64,000 nucleotides of DNA, from the NCBI GenBank assembly GCA_036971475.1, contig JBAIZL010000002.1, positions 172,019,024 through 172,083,023 of the forward strand, in the 5' to 3' direction. A program made the position numbers and the translations under genes. Source of the DNA: Prosapia bicincta (Eukaryota; Arthropoda; Insecta; Hemiptera; Cercopidae). This document shows positions 34,001 to 46,008 of this stretch, one piece after another. Under the pieces are notes generated by a model. That model worked only from the letters and a program-made list of their open reading frames with translations. It did no database searches and had not been told where the DNA came from. Numbering within the stretch: position 1 is the first letter of the stretch; every line of letters starts with the position of its first letter.

Positions 34001-37000
34001 TTTCATGTTGTAGTTTCGTGTTGCGATAAATTATTATATACTTAATTCTTTAGTGTGAGTAAACTCTCTTTGTTGGTCATTGTGCTATGTCTTCATAGTA
34101 GCAGATGTTATCCTTTCATGTTGTAGTTTCGTGTTGCGATAAATTATTATATACATCCTTCTTTAGTGTGAGTAAACTCTCTTTGTTGGTCATTGTGCTA
34201 TGTCTCCAGAGTAGCAGACGTTATCCTTTCATGTTGTAGTTTCGTGTTGCGATAAATTATTATATACGTAATTCTTTAGTGTGAGTAAACTCTCTTTGTT
34301 GGTCATTGTGCTATGTCTTCATAGTAGCAGATGTTATCCTTTCATGTTGTAGTTTCGTGTTGCGATAAATTATTATATACGTCCTTCTTTAGTGTGAGTA
34401 AACTCTCTTTGTTGGTCATTGTGCTATGTCTCCAGAGTAGCAGACGTTATCCTTTCATGTTGTAGTTTCGTGTTGCGATAAATTATTATATACGTAATTC
34501 TTTAGTGTGAGTAAACTCTCTTTGTTGGTCATTGTGCTATGTCTTCATAGTAGCAGATGTTATCCTTTCATGTTGTAGTTTCTTGTTGCGATAAATTATT
34601 ATATACGTCCTTCTTTAGTGTGAGTAAACTCTCTTTGTTGATCATTGTGCTATGTCTCCAGAGTAGCAGATGTTTTCATTTCTTGTTGTAGTTTCGTGTT
34701 GCGATAAATTATTATATACGTCCTTCTTTAGTGTGAGTAAACTCTCTTTGTTGGTCATTGTGCTATGTCTCCAGAGTAGCAGACGTTATCCTTTCATGTT
34801 GTAGTTTCGTGTTGCGATAAATTATTATATACGTAATTCTTTAGTGTAAGTAAACTCTCTTTGTTGGTCATTGTGCTATGTCTTCATAGTAGCAGATGTT
34901 ATCCTTTCATGTTGTAGTTTCGTGTTGCGATAAATTATTATATACGTCCTTCTTTAGTGTGAGTAAACTCTCTTTGTTGATCACTGTGCTATGTCTCCAG
35001 AGTAGCAGATGTTTTCATTTCATGTTGTAGTTTCGTGTTGCGATAAATTATTATATACGTCCTTCTTTAGTGTGAGTAAACTCTCTTTGTTGGTCATTGT
35101 GCTATGTCTCCAGAGAGCCAGATGTTTTCATTTCTTGTTGTAGTTTCGTGTTGCGATAAATTATTATATACGTCCTTCTTTAGTGTGAGTACACTCTCTT
35201 TGTTGATCATTGTGCTATGTCTCCAGAGTAGCAGATGTTTTCATTTCTTGTTGTAGATTCGTGTTGCGATATTATTATATACGTCCATCTTTAGTGTGAG
35301 TAAACTCTCTTTGTTGGTCATTGTGCTATGTCACCAGAGTAGCAGATGTTTTCATTTCTTGTTGTAGTTTCGTGTTGCGATAAATTATTATATACGTCCT
35401 TCTTTAGTGTGAGTAAACTCTCTTTGTTGGTAATTATGCTATGTCACCAGAGTAGCAGATGTAACCCTTTCTTCTTGTAGTTTCTTGTTGCGATAAATTA
35501 TTATATACGTCCTTCTTTAGTGTGAGTAAACTCTCTTTGTTGGTCATTGGGCTACGTCTCCAGAGTAGCAGATGTTATCCTTTCTTGTTGTAGTTTCGTG
35601 TTGCGATAAATTATTATATACGTCCTTCTTTAGTGTGAGTAAACTCTTTTTGTTGGTCATTGTGCTATGTCTCCAGAGTAGCAGATGTTATCCTTTCATG
35701 TTGTAGTTTCGTGTTGCGATAAATTATTATATACGTCCTTCTTTAGTGTGAGTAAACTCTCTTTGTTGGTAATTATGCTATGTCACCAGAGTAGCAGATG
35801 TTATCCTTTCTTGTTGTAGTTTCGTGTTGCGATATTATTATATACGTCCTTCTTTAGTGTGAGTAAACTCTCTTTGTTGGTCATTGTGCTATGTCTCCAG
35901 AGTAGCAGATGTTATCCTTTCTTGTTGTAGTTTCGTGTTGCGATATTATTATATACGTCCTTCTTTAGTGTGAGTAAACTCTCTTTGTTGATCATTGTGC
36001 TATGTCTCCAGAGTAGCAGACGTTATCCTTTCATGTTGTAGTTTCGTGTTGCGATAAATTATTATATACGTCCTTCTTTAGTGTAGGTAAACTCTCTTTG
36101 TTGGTCATTGTGCTATGTCTCCAGAGTAGCAGACGTTATCCTTTCATGTTGTAGTTTCGTGTTGCGATAAATTATTATATACTTAATTCTTTAGTGTGAG
36201 TAAACTCTCTTTGTTGGTCATTGTGCTATGTCTTCATAGTAGCAGATGTTATCCTTTCATGTTGTAGTTTCGTGTTGCGATAAATTATTATATACGTCCG
36301 TCTTTAGTGTGAGTAAACTCTCTTTGTTGATCACTGTGCTATGTCTCCAGAGTAGCAGATGTTTTCATTTCATGTTGTAGTTTCGTGTTGCGATAAATTA
36401 TTATATACGTCCTTCTTTAGTGTGAGTAAACTCTCTTTGTTGGTCATTGTGCTATGTCTCCAGAGAGCCAGATGTTTTCATTTCTTGTTGTAGTTTCGTG
36501 TTGCGATAAATTATTATATACGTCCTTCTTTAGTGTGAGTAAACTCTCTTTTTTGGTCATTGTGCTATGTCTCCAGAGTAGCAGACGTTATCCTTTCATG
36601 TTGTAGTTTCGTGTTGCGATAAATTATTATATACGTCCTTCTTTAGTGTGAGTAAACTCTCTTTGTTGATCACTGTGCTATGTCTCCAGAGAGCCAGATG
36701 TTTTCATTTCTTGTTGTAGTTTCGTGTTGCGATAAATTATTATATACGTCCTTCTTTAGTGTGAGTAAACTCTCTTTGTTGGTCATTGTGCTATGTCACC
36801 AGAGTAGCAGATGTTTTCATTTCTTGTTGTAGTTTCGTGTTGCGATAAATTATTATATACGTCCTTCTTTAGTGAGAGTAAACTCTCTTTGTTGGTAATT
36901 ATGCTATGTCACCAGAGTAGCAGATGTAACCTTTTCTTGTTGTAGTTTCGTGTTGCGATAAATTATTATATACGTCCTTCTTTAGTGTGAGTAAACTCTC

Positions 37001-37163
37001 TTTGTTGGTCATTGTGCTACGTCTCCAGAGTAGCAGATGTTATCCTTTCTTGTTGTAGTTTCGTGTTGCGATAAATTATTATATACGTCCTTCTTTAGTG
37101 TGAGTAAACTCTCTTTGTTGGTCATTGTGCTACGTCTCCAGAGTAACAGACGTTATCCTTTCA
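31082..37163. repeat. Tandem repeat, 113-bp unit, about 54 copies with higher-order structure
   Basis: The unit contains TTGTAGTTTCGTGTTGCGAT, ATTATTATATACGTCCTTCT and GCTATGTCTCCAGAGTAGCA. Monomers are 113 bp, or 111 bp where GATAAATTATT is GATATTATT. A rare variant (GATCACTG with TTTTCATTTCATG) is at 32049 and 33062, 1013 bp apart. The monomer variants between follow a similar order, indicating a 9-unit higher-order repeat. Another rare variant (CAGAGAGCCA) is at 35111 and 36461, 1350 bp or 12 units apart. It contains no coding frame. Confidence 0.97.
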
Positions 37164-39759
37164 TATGATTAGGAGGCAAAATCGTCTAAGTCTCTATGTT
37201 TTGAGCTGTTTATTGTACTCCTTTGCTGTCTCAAAAGGACGGTAAACCCTTTTTCTTATCTGATTCCCGTCCCATTGAATTTCTTACGGATTCTATCTGG
37301 GAGACTTTTAAAGTGATCCCCGGTCGTTTCCATGGTGATGATTTTAGCCTATCAATATATTCTACATTCATACATATGTGCACACATATACAGACAAAAC
37401 AGACATTTGATCTTATTCGGTAGTTTAAACGAACCACTGCTTCTTATTGATTTAAAAGTAATATTTAAACGACAAGGTTGCATTCGCCGTCCATGGAGTC
37501 TCCTTTCTCGTAAAACTTGTTAAGTCAAGTGAAATGGAAGATTGCCAGAGAAATGCAAACCTGCAGTCCAAGCAGGTAAATAGCGGCAAGTTGCCTTTTT
37601 AAGCGCTAAACTCTGTCGCAGGTTATAGTTAGCTGGCTGTTTAATATCTGTTACATAAACAAGGAAGTCGTTTCGTGACCCCAACTTTGACCCGCGCATA
37701 CTTCTGCATCTGTTTGCGCTAACACTCCATCTGGCGGTTCGAGCTAGATAATATCTTTAGGTTAAATTATCGTGGACGGTAATTTGTTGAAAACGAAATT
37801 TCGCTTTTGCGGCCTGTCGAAAAATATTTGTGTTGAAGAATTTCAGCGTCCGTATGCCGACGCTGCAATGGAAACTTGAACCTTTATCTCTTTGCACACT
37901 GTTGCTATAGGCCTGCTTGCCAAACGTTATTTGTATACGAGTATTACTAATTTTAGAATACCTTATTCATCTCAGTATTATGCACACATCTTTATTTTTC
38001 TATAAAAATGCATTATTTTAATTATTATTGTCCTAAATTTAAGTTGTATTATTTTTCCGTTATTCTGAGATTTACACCAGGTATAAATATGTTTGTTTAC
38101 ATTGTCGATAATGTTTGCTGTTTACTGGGGACGTCTATAATGACCAGTAGTTGAGCGGTTTCAACAATCAAACTACTACAGCAAACTGTCTGCTTTAGGA
38201 AATTGCACTGTGAATTAACTCAACTGACATAACCTCAAATCACTTATTTAATAAACACTACAGCCAACCGCCGGTTGGCCGTCTACGTTTGCGGCAAGTG
38301 TAAACCGTTAAGTTTTTTAAATATATCGCAAATGTGTCTGTTTAACGCTCCGTTTGTCCAGTAACTCGGTAATTGCTGACACCTTATAGGCTGTGACCGT
38401 TGGAGGAAAGTTACCAATAAGAAAGGCAGCAGGTAAATGGGCCGCGACGAGGCGTCGCGTCGTCGGCAACGCACCACAATGTTCGGACGGAAGGCCTAAC
38501 CCAACGTCTTGTCTTTTCTTACTAGTTGTGTAGTCCAAACACTTTTATTAAACCATCCTGGCCATAGTTTAAACTCTAGAATTGTTCGCTGTTACAAGCA
38601 CAGATAATTAATTAAGCCTTGAACTAATTGCTCAGCGAACGTCGGCGACTCTACAGTGGGCATTGATATTTAATGAAGATGCTATAATTAATTTTAAATT
38701 GCTCGTAGGAGGTAATGAACTCGAAAATGCTTAGCAAACTTTACTTTAGGCATATCTAACATTAGTACTGCTAATAATTATTATTAATCGGGCGGTCCTA
38801 ACGGTATCAGTCCCCCTAATTACGTCCAGAAGGTGTTGCTGCCCCTGCTAATTACTCGCTTAGCTCCCGGATTGGAGAGTTGCGTTTGTAGGTGGGCTGA
38901 CCTCTTCTCAGTGGACAAGTAACCAGTGTAGTAGGAAGGTTGCATATGATCGCGTGCGAAGGCGCTGAGTGTAACGGTCGAGTCACTTGCCATCAGAAAG
39001 ACAGGTGCTGCAGTTGGAAACATAATCTATTAGGTTTTGTATTTGCTCTTTATCTACAATGTTACTTCAATGAAGAGACGTAACAGTGGGTCAACCACCA
39101 AAGACTATAGGGTCATTTTTTATTCTTTTACAGGCTAAATATAATTTTAAATTATCCAATTTTGTAATAAATGTTACATAAATCTCAAACTCTCAAAATA
39201 AACCTGTAGATAGTTTTCCTATTAAAGTGGTTGTCAGTAAACTCAGAGCGTTAAATCATACAAGGGTAAAACAAGTCTTGAATACTCATTGTTTCTCTAA
39301 GCAAGTTCAACAGTAAATAAACAACCAACCTTCTCTTGTATTTCATATTAATATTTAACAGACGAGTTGACTAGACCTTACAGATGTAATAATGCGCGTA
39401 TGCTTCCCATTTGAGATATGGCAAAAGTATAGTTGTCAATCATGGGAATATAATGTTTAATTTGCCGTTAAGTAGGTGCACGCAATGGGTTACGACCTGC
39501 ATATTTTGGAAAGTAGTTCTAGCCCCGACCTCTGGTAGCGAGGCTTCGAACCTTGAACTGTTGAATAAGTCTGGGTTAGATAGGGTTTTAGCTATTATTT
39601 GATCATTTAGGAGCGAATAATGATCCAGGCTCGCGTAATTAGGGTTAAGTGTCACATACTTGTGAACCATAATCTTGCGCAATTTTAACTTAGTACCAGC
39701 AGTTGGAAGAATTTTAGTCTTACTTTCCTTTCTTAAGGTTTTCTTACGGCCATTTTACA
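37164..39759. other. Unique sequence, no gene recognised
   Basis: Short open frames (for example 37223-37423 plus and 38317-38538 minus) have no known domain and no supporting splice signals. A small palindrome around AGCCAACCGCCGGTTGGC lies at about 38262-38279. Confidence 0.4.
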
Positions 39760-40843
39760 ACAGACGACGTCTTGCAGTATTTATAGCCTACCAGACGACT
39801 AGTTCCTATAATTATAGGCTACCAGACAACGTGTTGTTATAGTTCTAGCGTACCAAATGACGTTTTGCGATAAATATAGCTTACCAGACGTTTTGTTGCT
39901 ATAGTTATAGCTTACCAGCCGACGTGTTACTATAGTTATAACCCAACAGACGACGTGTTGCTATAGTTATGACCTACCAAACGACGTGTTGCTATAGTTA
40001 TAACTTATAACCCACCAGACGACGTGTTGCTATAGATATAGCTTACCAGACGACGTGTTGCTATAGTTATAGCCTACCAGACGACGTGTTGCTATAAATA
40101 TAGCCTACCAGACTACGTGTTGCTATAGATATAGCTTACCAGTCGATATGTTGCTATAGTTATAACCCACCAGACGACGTGTCGCTATAGTTATAACATA
40201 CCAGGCGATGCGTTGCTATAGTTATCCCTATCAGACAACGTGTTACTATAGTTATAACCCAACAGACGACTTGTTGCTATAGTTATGGCCTACCAAACGA
40301 CGTGTTGCTATAGTTATAACCCACGAGACGACTTGTTGCTGTAGTTATAGCCTACTAGACGACGTGTTGCTATAGTTATAACTAGGGATGGGCCGATTCC
40401 TAAAATTTTCGATTCCGATTCCGATTCCGATTCTAAAATTTTCCGTTCGATTCTCGATTCTTTATTCGATTCTCGATTCTCGATTCTTTCAAGTTATATT
40501 AGCTTACATTCTAGTTCTCTAATAATTAATTTAGTTAACATCTTGGTCATATGGCAAAACCTTTTAAAAGTTCTGTTTTAATGTAATAGGCTACACAAAA
40601 CCTTCAACCTTGATTTATCAATAGGAATGTTTTTAAACATAAAAACATATCAGAATAAAGTAATGACTTATTTTAAAGTTAAAAATGTGAACTTTACTTA
40701 TTTTGTGATGTTTGAAAAAATTCCTAAGCCTATTTACATTGTCTCCCAAACAAAACAAAAATTAAAAACAAACGAACAACATAAAAAGTAAAAAATTAAT
40801 ACAAATAGGATATAACTGTATGAAGCAACTGTGGCGTAATGTT

Positions 40844-40961
40844 TATTTTTAAATAAATAAAACCTCTAAACCACATATAACATTTATTTAAACCTTAGGT
40901 TTAAATTAAAGGTTTAAATAAATGTTATTTGTGGTTTAGAGGTTTTATTTATTTAAAAATA
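40844..40961. repeat. Long palindrome inside the hAT element, about 53-bp arms
   Basis: TAAAACCTCTAAACCACA on the left is mirrored by TGTGGTTTAGAGGTTTTA-like sequence on the right. The arms 40844-40896 and 40909-40961 are nearly perfectly complementary around a short AT-rich loop. Confidence 0.85.
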
Positions 40962-41089
40962 TACAAAAAGGATAGTTTTTAATATTTAAAAGTCTGGCAG
41001 GTAATGTACATTTCTGTTCAAAAACACAAGCATTTGAACACGTTGTGGGTCAAGCTAGATTCATCGCCAGTCACATATAGCTCCTGAAG

Positions 41090-41590
41090 TTGAGAAAGGT
41101 TTTTCAGAAAACACTGTCACTAGTGGGCAGACAGGTATTTTATTGCCATTGCATTTAAATCAGGGTATTTGGCACTTTCTACTGCCAAATACTTCCCAAC
41201 ATCATAATCTGGACTGGCTAATGGTTCCCCCCGATAATTGTTTACTTCTTCTTCTACTGTCAATTCCCCTGGGGTACCTTCTTCCCCAACATTATGGATT
41301 AGTGGGGCATACCTTCTCTACATCTGGTGGGACCTTTTTTTCTGCAGGTGTCTGGAACAAGTGCAACTGATTCAGGCCTATTTTGTATTTATTACTCAAT
41401 CCCAGTTGATTTTTAACCGACTATCACTTGTAGTTCCTGTGTCTGAGGATAAAGTTTCTTCGAGTATAGATCTTTTTTGTTGATAAATTTGGGCAAAATG
41501 AATGATGTTTAAGTGCTTTTTCATATTTGATATATTATGTGGTTTTCCACCGTCAGTTTCTGTTAACCGTCATCGAATTGACGCGACGGC
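41090..41590 (-). pseudogene. hAT transposase remnant (BED finger half plus hATC domain)
   Basis: On the minus strand 41490-41560 encodes HNISNMKKHLNIIH, the His half of a BED-type zinc finger. From 41280 to 41151 it encodes EEEVNNYRGEP and then KYPDLNAMAIKYLSA, the conserved hATC dimerisation region that ends the transposase. After a stop and frameshift, STSGAIC near 41085-41105 matches the final FSxxG motif of that domain. The two conserved ends are only about 200 bp apart, whereas a full transposase needs well over 1 kb between them, so the RNase H-like catalytic core is deleted. The element is non-autonomous and would need transposase from elsewhere. Confidence 0.8.
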
Positions 41591-44500
41591 CAGTACCCTG
41601 AACCGAATACCGCCAGGCCTCTTAACGCTTTATGTTTATTAGTACTACTCAGCTGGTGTTGCTACTTTTGGAAAAATTAAGGCACAGTATTTAACAACAA
41701 GCTTCACACTACTTGCAGATGTATTTACGATGGTTTTTGTTTGATAGATAAACGCCGACGGGATTAAGAACATGATGTTATTCTAAGAGCTTTTTGTCCG
41801 TAGTTACGGGCCGACACACATTTGTTATGACGTATTGTAATGATTTTCACTACTGTTTTCAAAATTTCACAAAACCTTAAAAGTAAGTCGGAAATATTGA
41901 CTAAATATTTAGTTGTAAAATAATCCTTAAAAATGGACTTTGTGAAAGTTAAGTACAAACATTGATACACTTAGATAAACTCATCCTTACTAGGAAGTAA
42001 ATTATAACGTAAATTCCTTAACAAGTAAATTATTTGGTGTTAAAACTTTTACTTAATATGAATCTTGGATAGTATTTACTGGACCTGTAGCATTACTTAT
42101 CAGAGAGAGAATATATTACCCTTTAGTTCTATATTCAAAATATTTATAAACTCGCAAATCAATCACATGTGACACGTTTACGTGTCTTAGTGATAGGCGC
42201 AAAAACACTTTTATCACCAGTCTGTTTATTATTTGGGTAGCCGGGACATGAAATTATGGTTTTGTTGTTTCTTGCTAACACAAAACACAAAAAATATCAA
42301 AACAGTGTTGCACAGATAATAAAATTTAATTAAATCAAAAACAATATCGGGTAAATTGGTCCGACGGAGTTTATTTACGTTTCATTTACGGTAGGAAAAA
42401 ACCTATGTTGGGCCAGTTGGTCCGACACGTATTTTTATAAATATTCGGAATCGTGTGGAATCGGAATCGACACTTTTATGATGAAGAATCGAGTATCGAC
42501 GATTCCTCGATACCACCTAGAATCGACGATTCCTGGAATCGAGAATCGGAATCGGCCCATCCCTAGTTATAACCAACCAAACGAAATGTTGATATACCAC
42601 ATGACGTGTTGCTATAGATATAACCTAACAGAAGACGTGTTGCTATAGTTATAGCCTACCAGACGACGTGTTGCTATAGTTATAGCCTACCAGACGACGT
42701 GTTGCTATAGATATAGCTTACCAGTCGACATGTTGCTATAGTTATAACCCACCAGACGACGTGTCGCTATAGTTATAACCTACTAGACGACCTGTTGCTA
42801 TAGTAATCCCTATCAGACAACGTGTTTTTATAGTCATAGCTTACCAGCCGACGTGTTACTGTAGTTATAACCCAACAGACGACGAGTTGCTAAAGTTATG
42901 GCCTTCTAAACGACGTGTTGCTATAGTTATAACTTACCAGACGACGTGTTGCTATAGTTATAGCTTACTATCCGACGTGTTGCTATAGTTATAACCCCCC
43001 AGACGACGTGTTGCAATAGTTATAACCTACCAGACGACGTGTTGCTATAGTTATAGCCTACCAGACGGCGTGTTGCTATAGTTATAGCCTACCAGACGAC
43101 GTGTTGCTATAGTTATAGCTTACTAGTCGACATGTTGCTATAGTTATAATCCATCAGACGACGTGTCGCTATAGTTATAACCTAGTAGAAGACGTGTTGC
43201 TATAGTCAAAGCTTACCTGCCGACGTGTTACTATAGTTATAACCCAACAGACGACGTGGTGCTAAAGTTATGGCCTTCCAAACGACGTGTTGCTATAGTT
43301 ATAACCCACCAGACGACGTGTTGCTATAGTTATAGCTTACTAGCCGACGTGTTGCTATAGTTATAACCCCCCAGACGACGTGTTGCAATAGTTATAACTT
43401 ACCAGACGACGTGTTGCTATAGTTATAGCCTACCAGACGGCGTATTGCTATAGTTATAGCCTACCAGACGACGTGTTGCTATAGTTATAGCTTACTAGTC
43501 GACATGTTGCTATAGTTATAACCCATCAGACGACGTGTCGCTATAGTTATAACCTACTAGATGACGTATTGCTATAGTCAAAGCTTACCAGCCGACGTGT
43601 TACTATAGTCATAACCCAACAGACGACGTGGTGCTAAAGTTATGGCCTTCCAAACGACGTGTTGCTATAGTTATAACCCACCAGACGACGTGTCGCTATA
43701 GTTATAACCTACTAGACGACCTGTTGCTATAGTAATCCCTATCAGACAACGTGTTTTTATAGTCATAGCTTACCAGCCGACGTGTTACTGTAGTTATAAC
43801 CCAACAGACGACGAGTTGCTAAAGTTATGGCCTTCTAAACGACGTGTTGCTATAGTTATAACTTACCAGACGACGTGTTGCTATAGTTATAGCTTACTAT
43901 CCGACGTGTTGCTATAGTTATAACCCCCCAGACGACGTGTTGCAATAGTTATAACCTACCAGACGACGTGTTGCTATAGTTATAGCCTACCAGACGGCGT
44001 GTTGCTATAGTTATAGCCTACCAGACGACGTGTTGCTATAGTTATAGCTTACTAGTCGACATGTTGCTATAGTTATAATCCATCAGACGACGTGTCGCTA
44101 TAGTTATAACCTAGTAGAAGACGTGTTGCTATAGTCAAAGCTTACCTGCCGACGTGTTACTATAGTTATAACCCAACAGACGACGTGGTGCTAAAGTTAT
44201 GGCCTTCCAAACGACGTGTTGCTATAGTTATAACCCACCAGACGACGTGTTGCTATAGTTATAGCTTACTAGCCGACGTGTTGCTATAGTTATAACCCCC
44301 CAGACGACGTGTTGCAATAGTTATAACTTACCAGACGACGTGTTGCTATAGTTATAGCCTACCAGACGGCGTATTGCTATAGTTATAGCCTACCAGACGA
44401 CGTGTTGCTATAGTTATAGCTTACTAGTCGACATGTTGCTATAGTTATAACCCATCAGACGACGTGTCGCTATAGTTATAACCTACTAGATGACGTATTG

Positions 44501-45176
44501 CTATAGTCAAAGCTTACCAGCCGACGTGTTACTATAGTCATAACCCAACAGACGACGTGGTGCTAAAGTTATGGCCTTCCAAACGACGTGTTGCTATAGT
44601 TATAACCCACCAGACGACGTGTTGCTATAGTTATAGCTTACTAGCCGACGTGTTACTATAGTTATAACCCCCCAGACAACGTGTTGCTATAGTTATAACC
44701 CACCAGACTTCGTGTTGCTATAGTTATAACCCCCAGACGACGTGTTGCTATAGTTATAACCTACCAGACGACGTGTTGCTATAGTTATAGCCTACCATAC
44801 GACGTGTTGCTATAGATATAGCTTACCAGTCGACATGTTGCTATAGTTATAACCTACCAGACGACGTGTCGCTAAAGTTATAACCTACTAGACGACGTGT
44901 TGCTATAGTTATCCCTATCAGACAACGTGTTGGTATAGTTATAGCTTACCAGCCGACGTGTTACTATAGTTATAACCCAACAGACGACGTGTTGCTATAG
45001 TTATAACCCACCAGACGACCTGTTGCTATAGTTATAACCTACCAGACGACGTTTTGCTATAGTTATAAACCACCAAACGACGTGTTGTTATAACCTACCA
45101 GACGACGTGTTGTTATAACCTACCAGACGACGTGTTGCTATAGTTATAGCCTACCAGACGACGTGTTGCTATAGTT

Positions 45177-46008
45177 GGTTAAACTACAGGATAGTACTCG
45201 ACGCTGTGTTCCATATATCCTAAACAGGTACTTTCGTGATTGGTTAAGACCGATATGGGTACGTTAGCTCCTTTACAGCAGAATGCATTGAAAATCCCTG
45301 AAAGAAAATATTACTAAATGGAAAAAAGTATAGTTTTAGATAAACAACGTTTACCTAAAAAAACTCTCATAAGTTGTGTGCGTGGAATTGTAAATCCTGA
45401 ACAATCAACTTGTAGCGCTCTATCCCGAAGTATATTCCCATAAATTAGCTGTTAGCCTTAAACACGGGCTGAATCGGATTGCGCTTATTTCACGGGACGT
45501 TAATGCATATTGAATCTTTGTAATTAGTTTCCCCAGCGTTGAACCTGCCTACGCAGTTCTCGTCACAAGCACCACAGTGTTTGCATTACGCCACTGGTCA
45601 CAGGTCGTAAATCACAGAATGCATTATTGTTTATTATATTTCACTACGGATTTATTAGTTTCAACGAAAATATCGTAAATCATTGCCTTTCCGTGTTCAT
45701 AACGCAATAACGATTGCTTCAACTAGAATCGATTGTTGTTAATATTGTAAATACCGGCAAATACAGCACTGGTTACCAATCATTAGTAGGTCTCGGATGT
45801 GGCTCATATCTCGATCTTGAAACTATAAAATATACCATCAGAAATTTTGTCATATTCAAACATTTTTTCAAACCAGAATAAAAACTGTTAATTAATAATA
45901 AATATGTATCTTCAAATATTTACGCAATATAGGTAGGCAAATAGGAAACTAGTCCTTTCGTTTTGCTTAAAAGTAGTTATTTGCATTATTATTCCGTCAA
46001 AACTTAAA
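45177..46008. other. Unique sequence between two arrays, no gene recognised
   Basis: AT-rich DNA with no recognisable domain, repeat or splice pair. Confidence 0.35.

Larger units (their letters stand above)
40383..42565. mobile_element. hAT DNA transposon, internally deleted, 2183 bp
   Basis: The ends are perfect 18-bp inverted repeats, TAGGGATGGGCCGATTCC at the left and its reverse complement at the right. They are flanked by the 8-bp target duplication GTTATAAC at 40375-40382 and 42566-42573. Eight-base duplications are the hallmark of hAT. Next to the ends are clusters of GATTCC and CGATTCT subterminal repeats, which in hAT elements bind transposase. Inside lie a broken transposase on the minus strand and a long palindrome. 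The duplicated 8-mer also occurs in the 31-bp repeat unit, but here it abuts the inverted termini exactly on both sides. Confidence 0.9.
39760..45176. repeat. Tandem repeat, 31-bp unit, split by a hAT insertion
   Basis: The unit GACGACGTGTTGCTATAGTT plus TATAACCCACCA-type sequence repeats every 31 bp at 39760-40382 and 42566-45176. In the right part a block of about 30 units is duplicated: CCTTCTAAACGACG occurs at 42902 and 43831, and rare variants such as TAATCCCTATCAGACAACG recur at the same 929-930-bp offset. The same array lies on both sides of the hAT element, so the array is older than the insertion. Confidence 0.97.
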
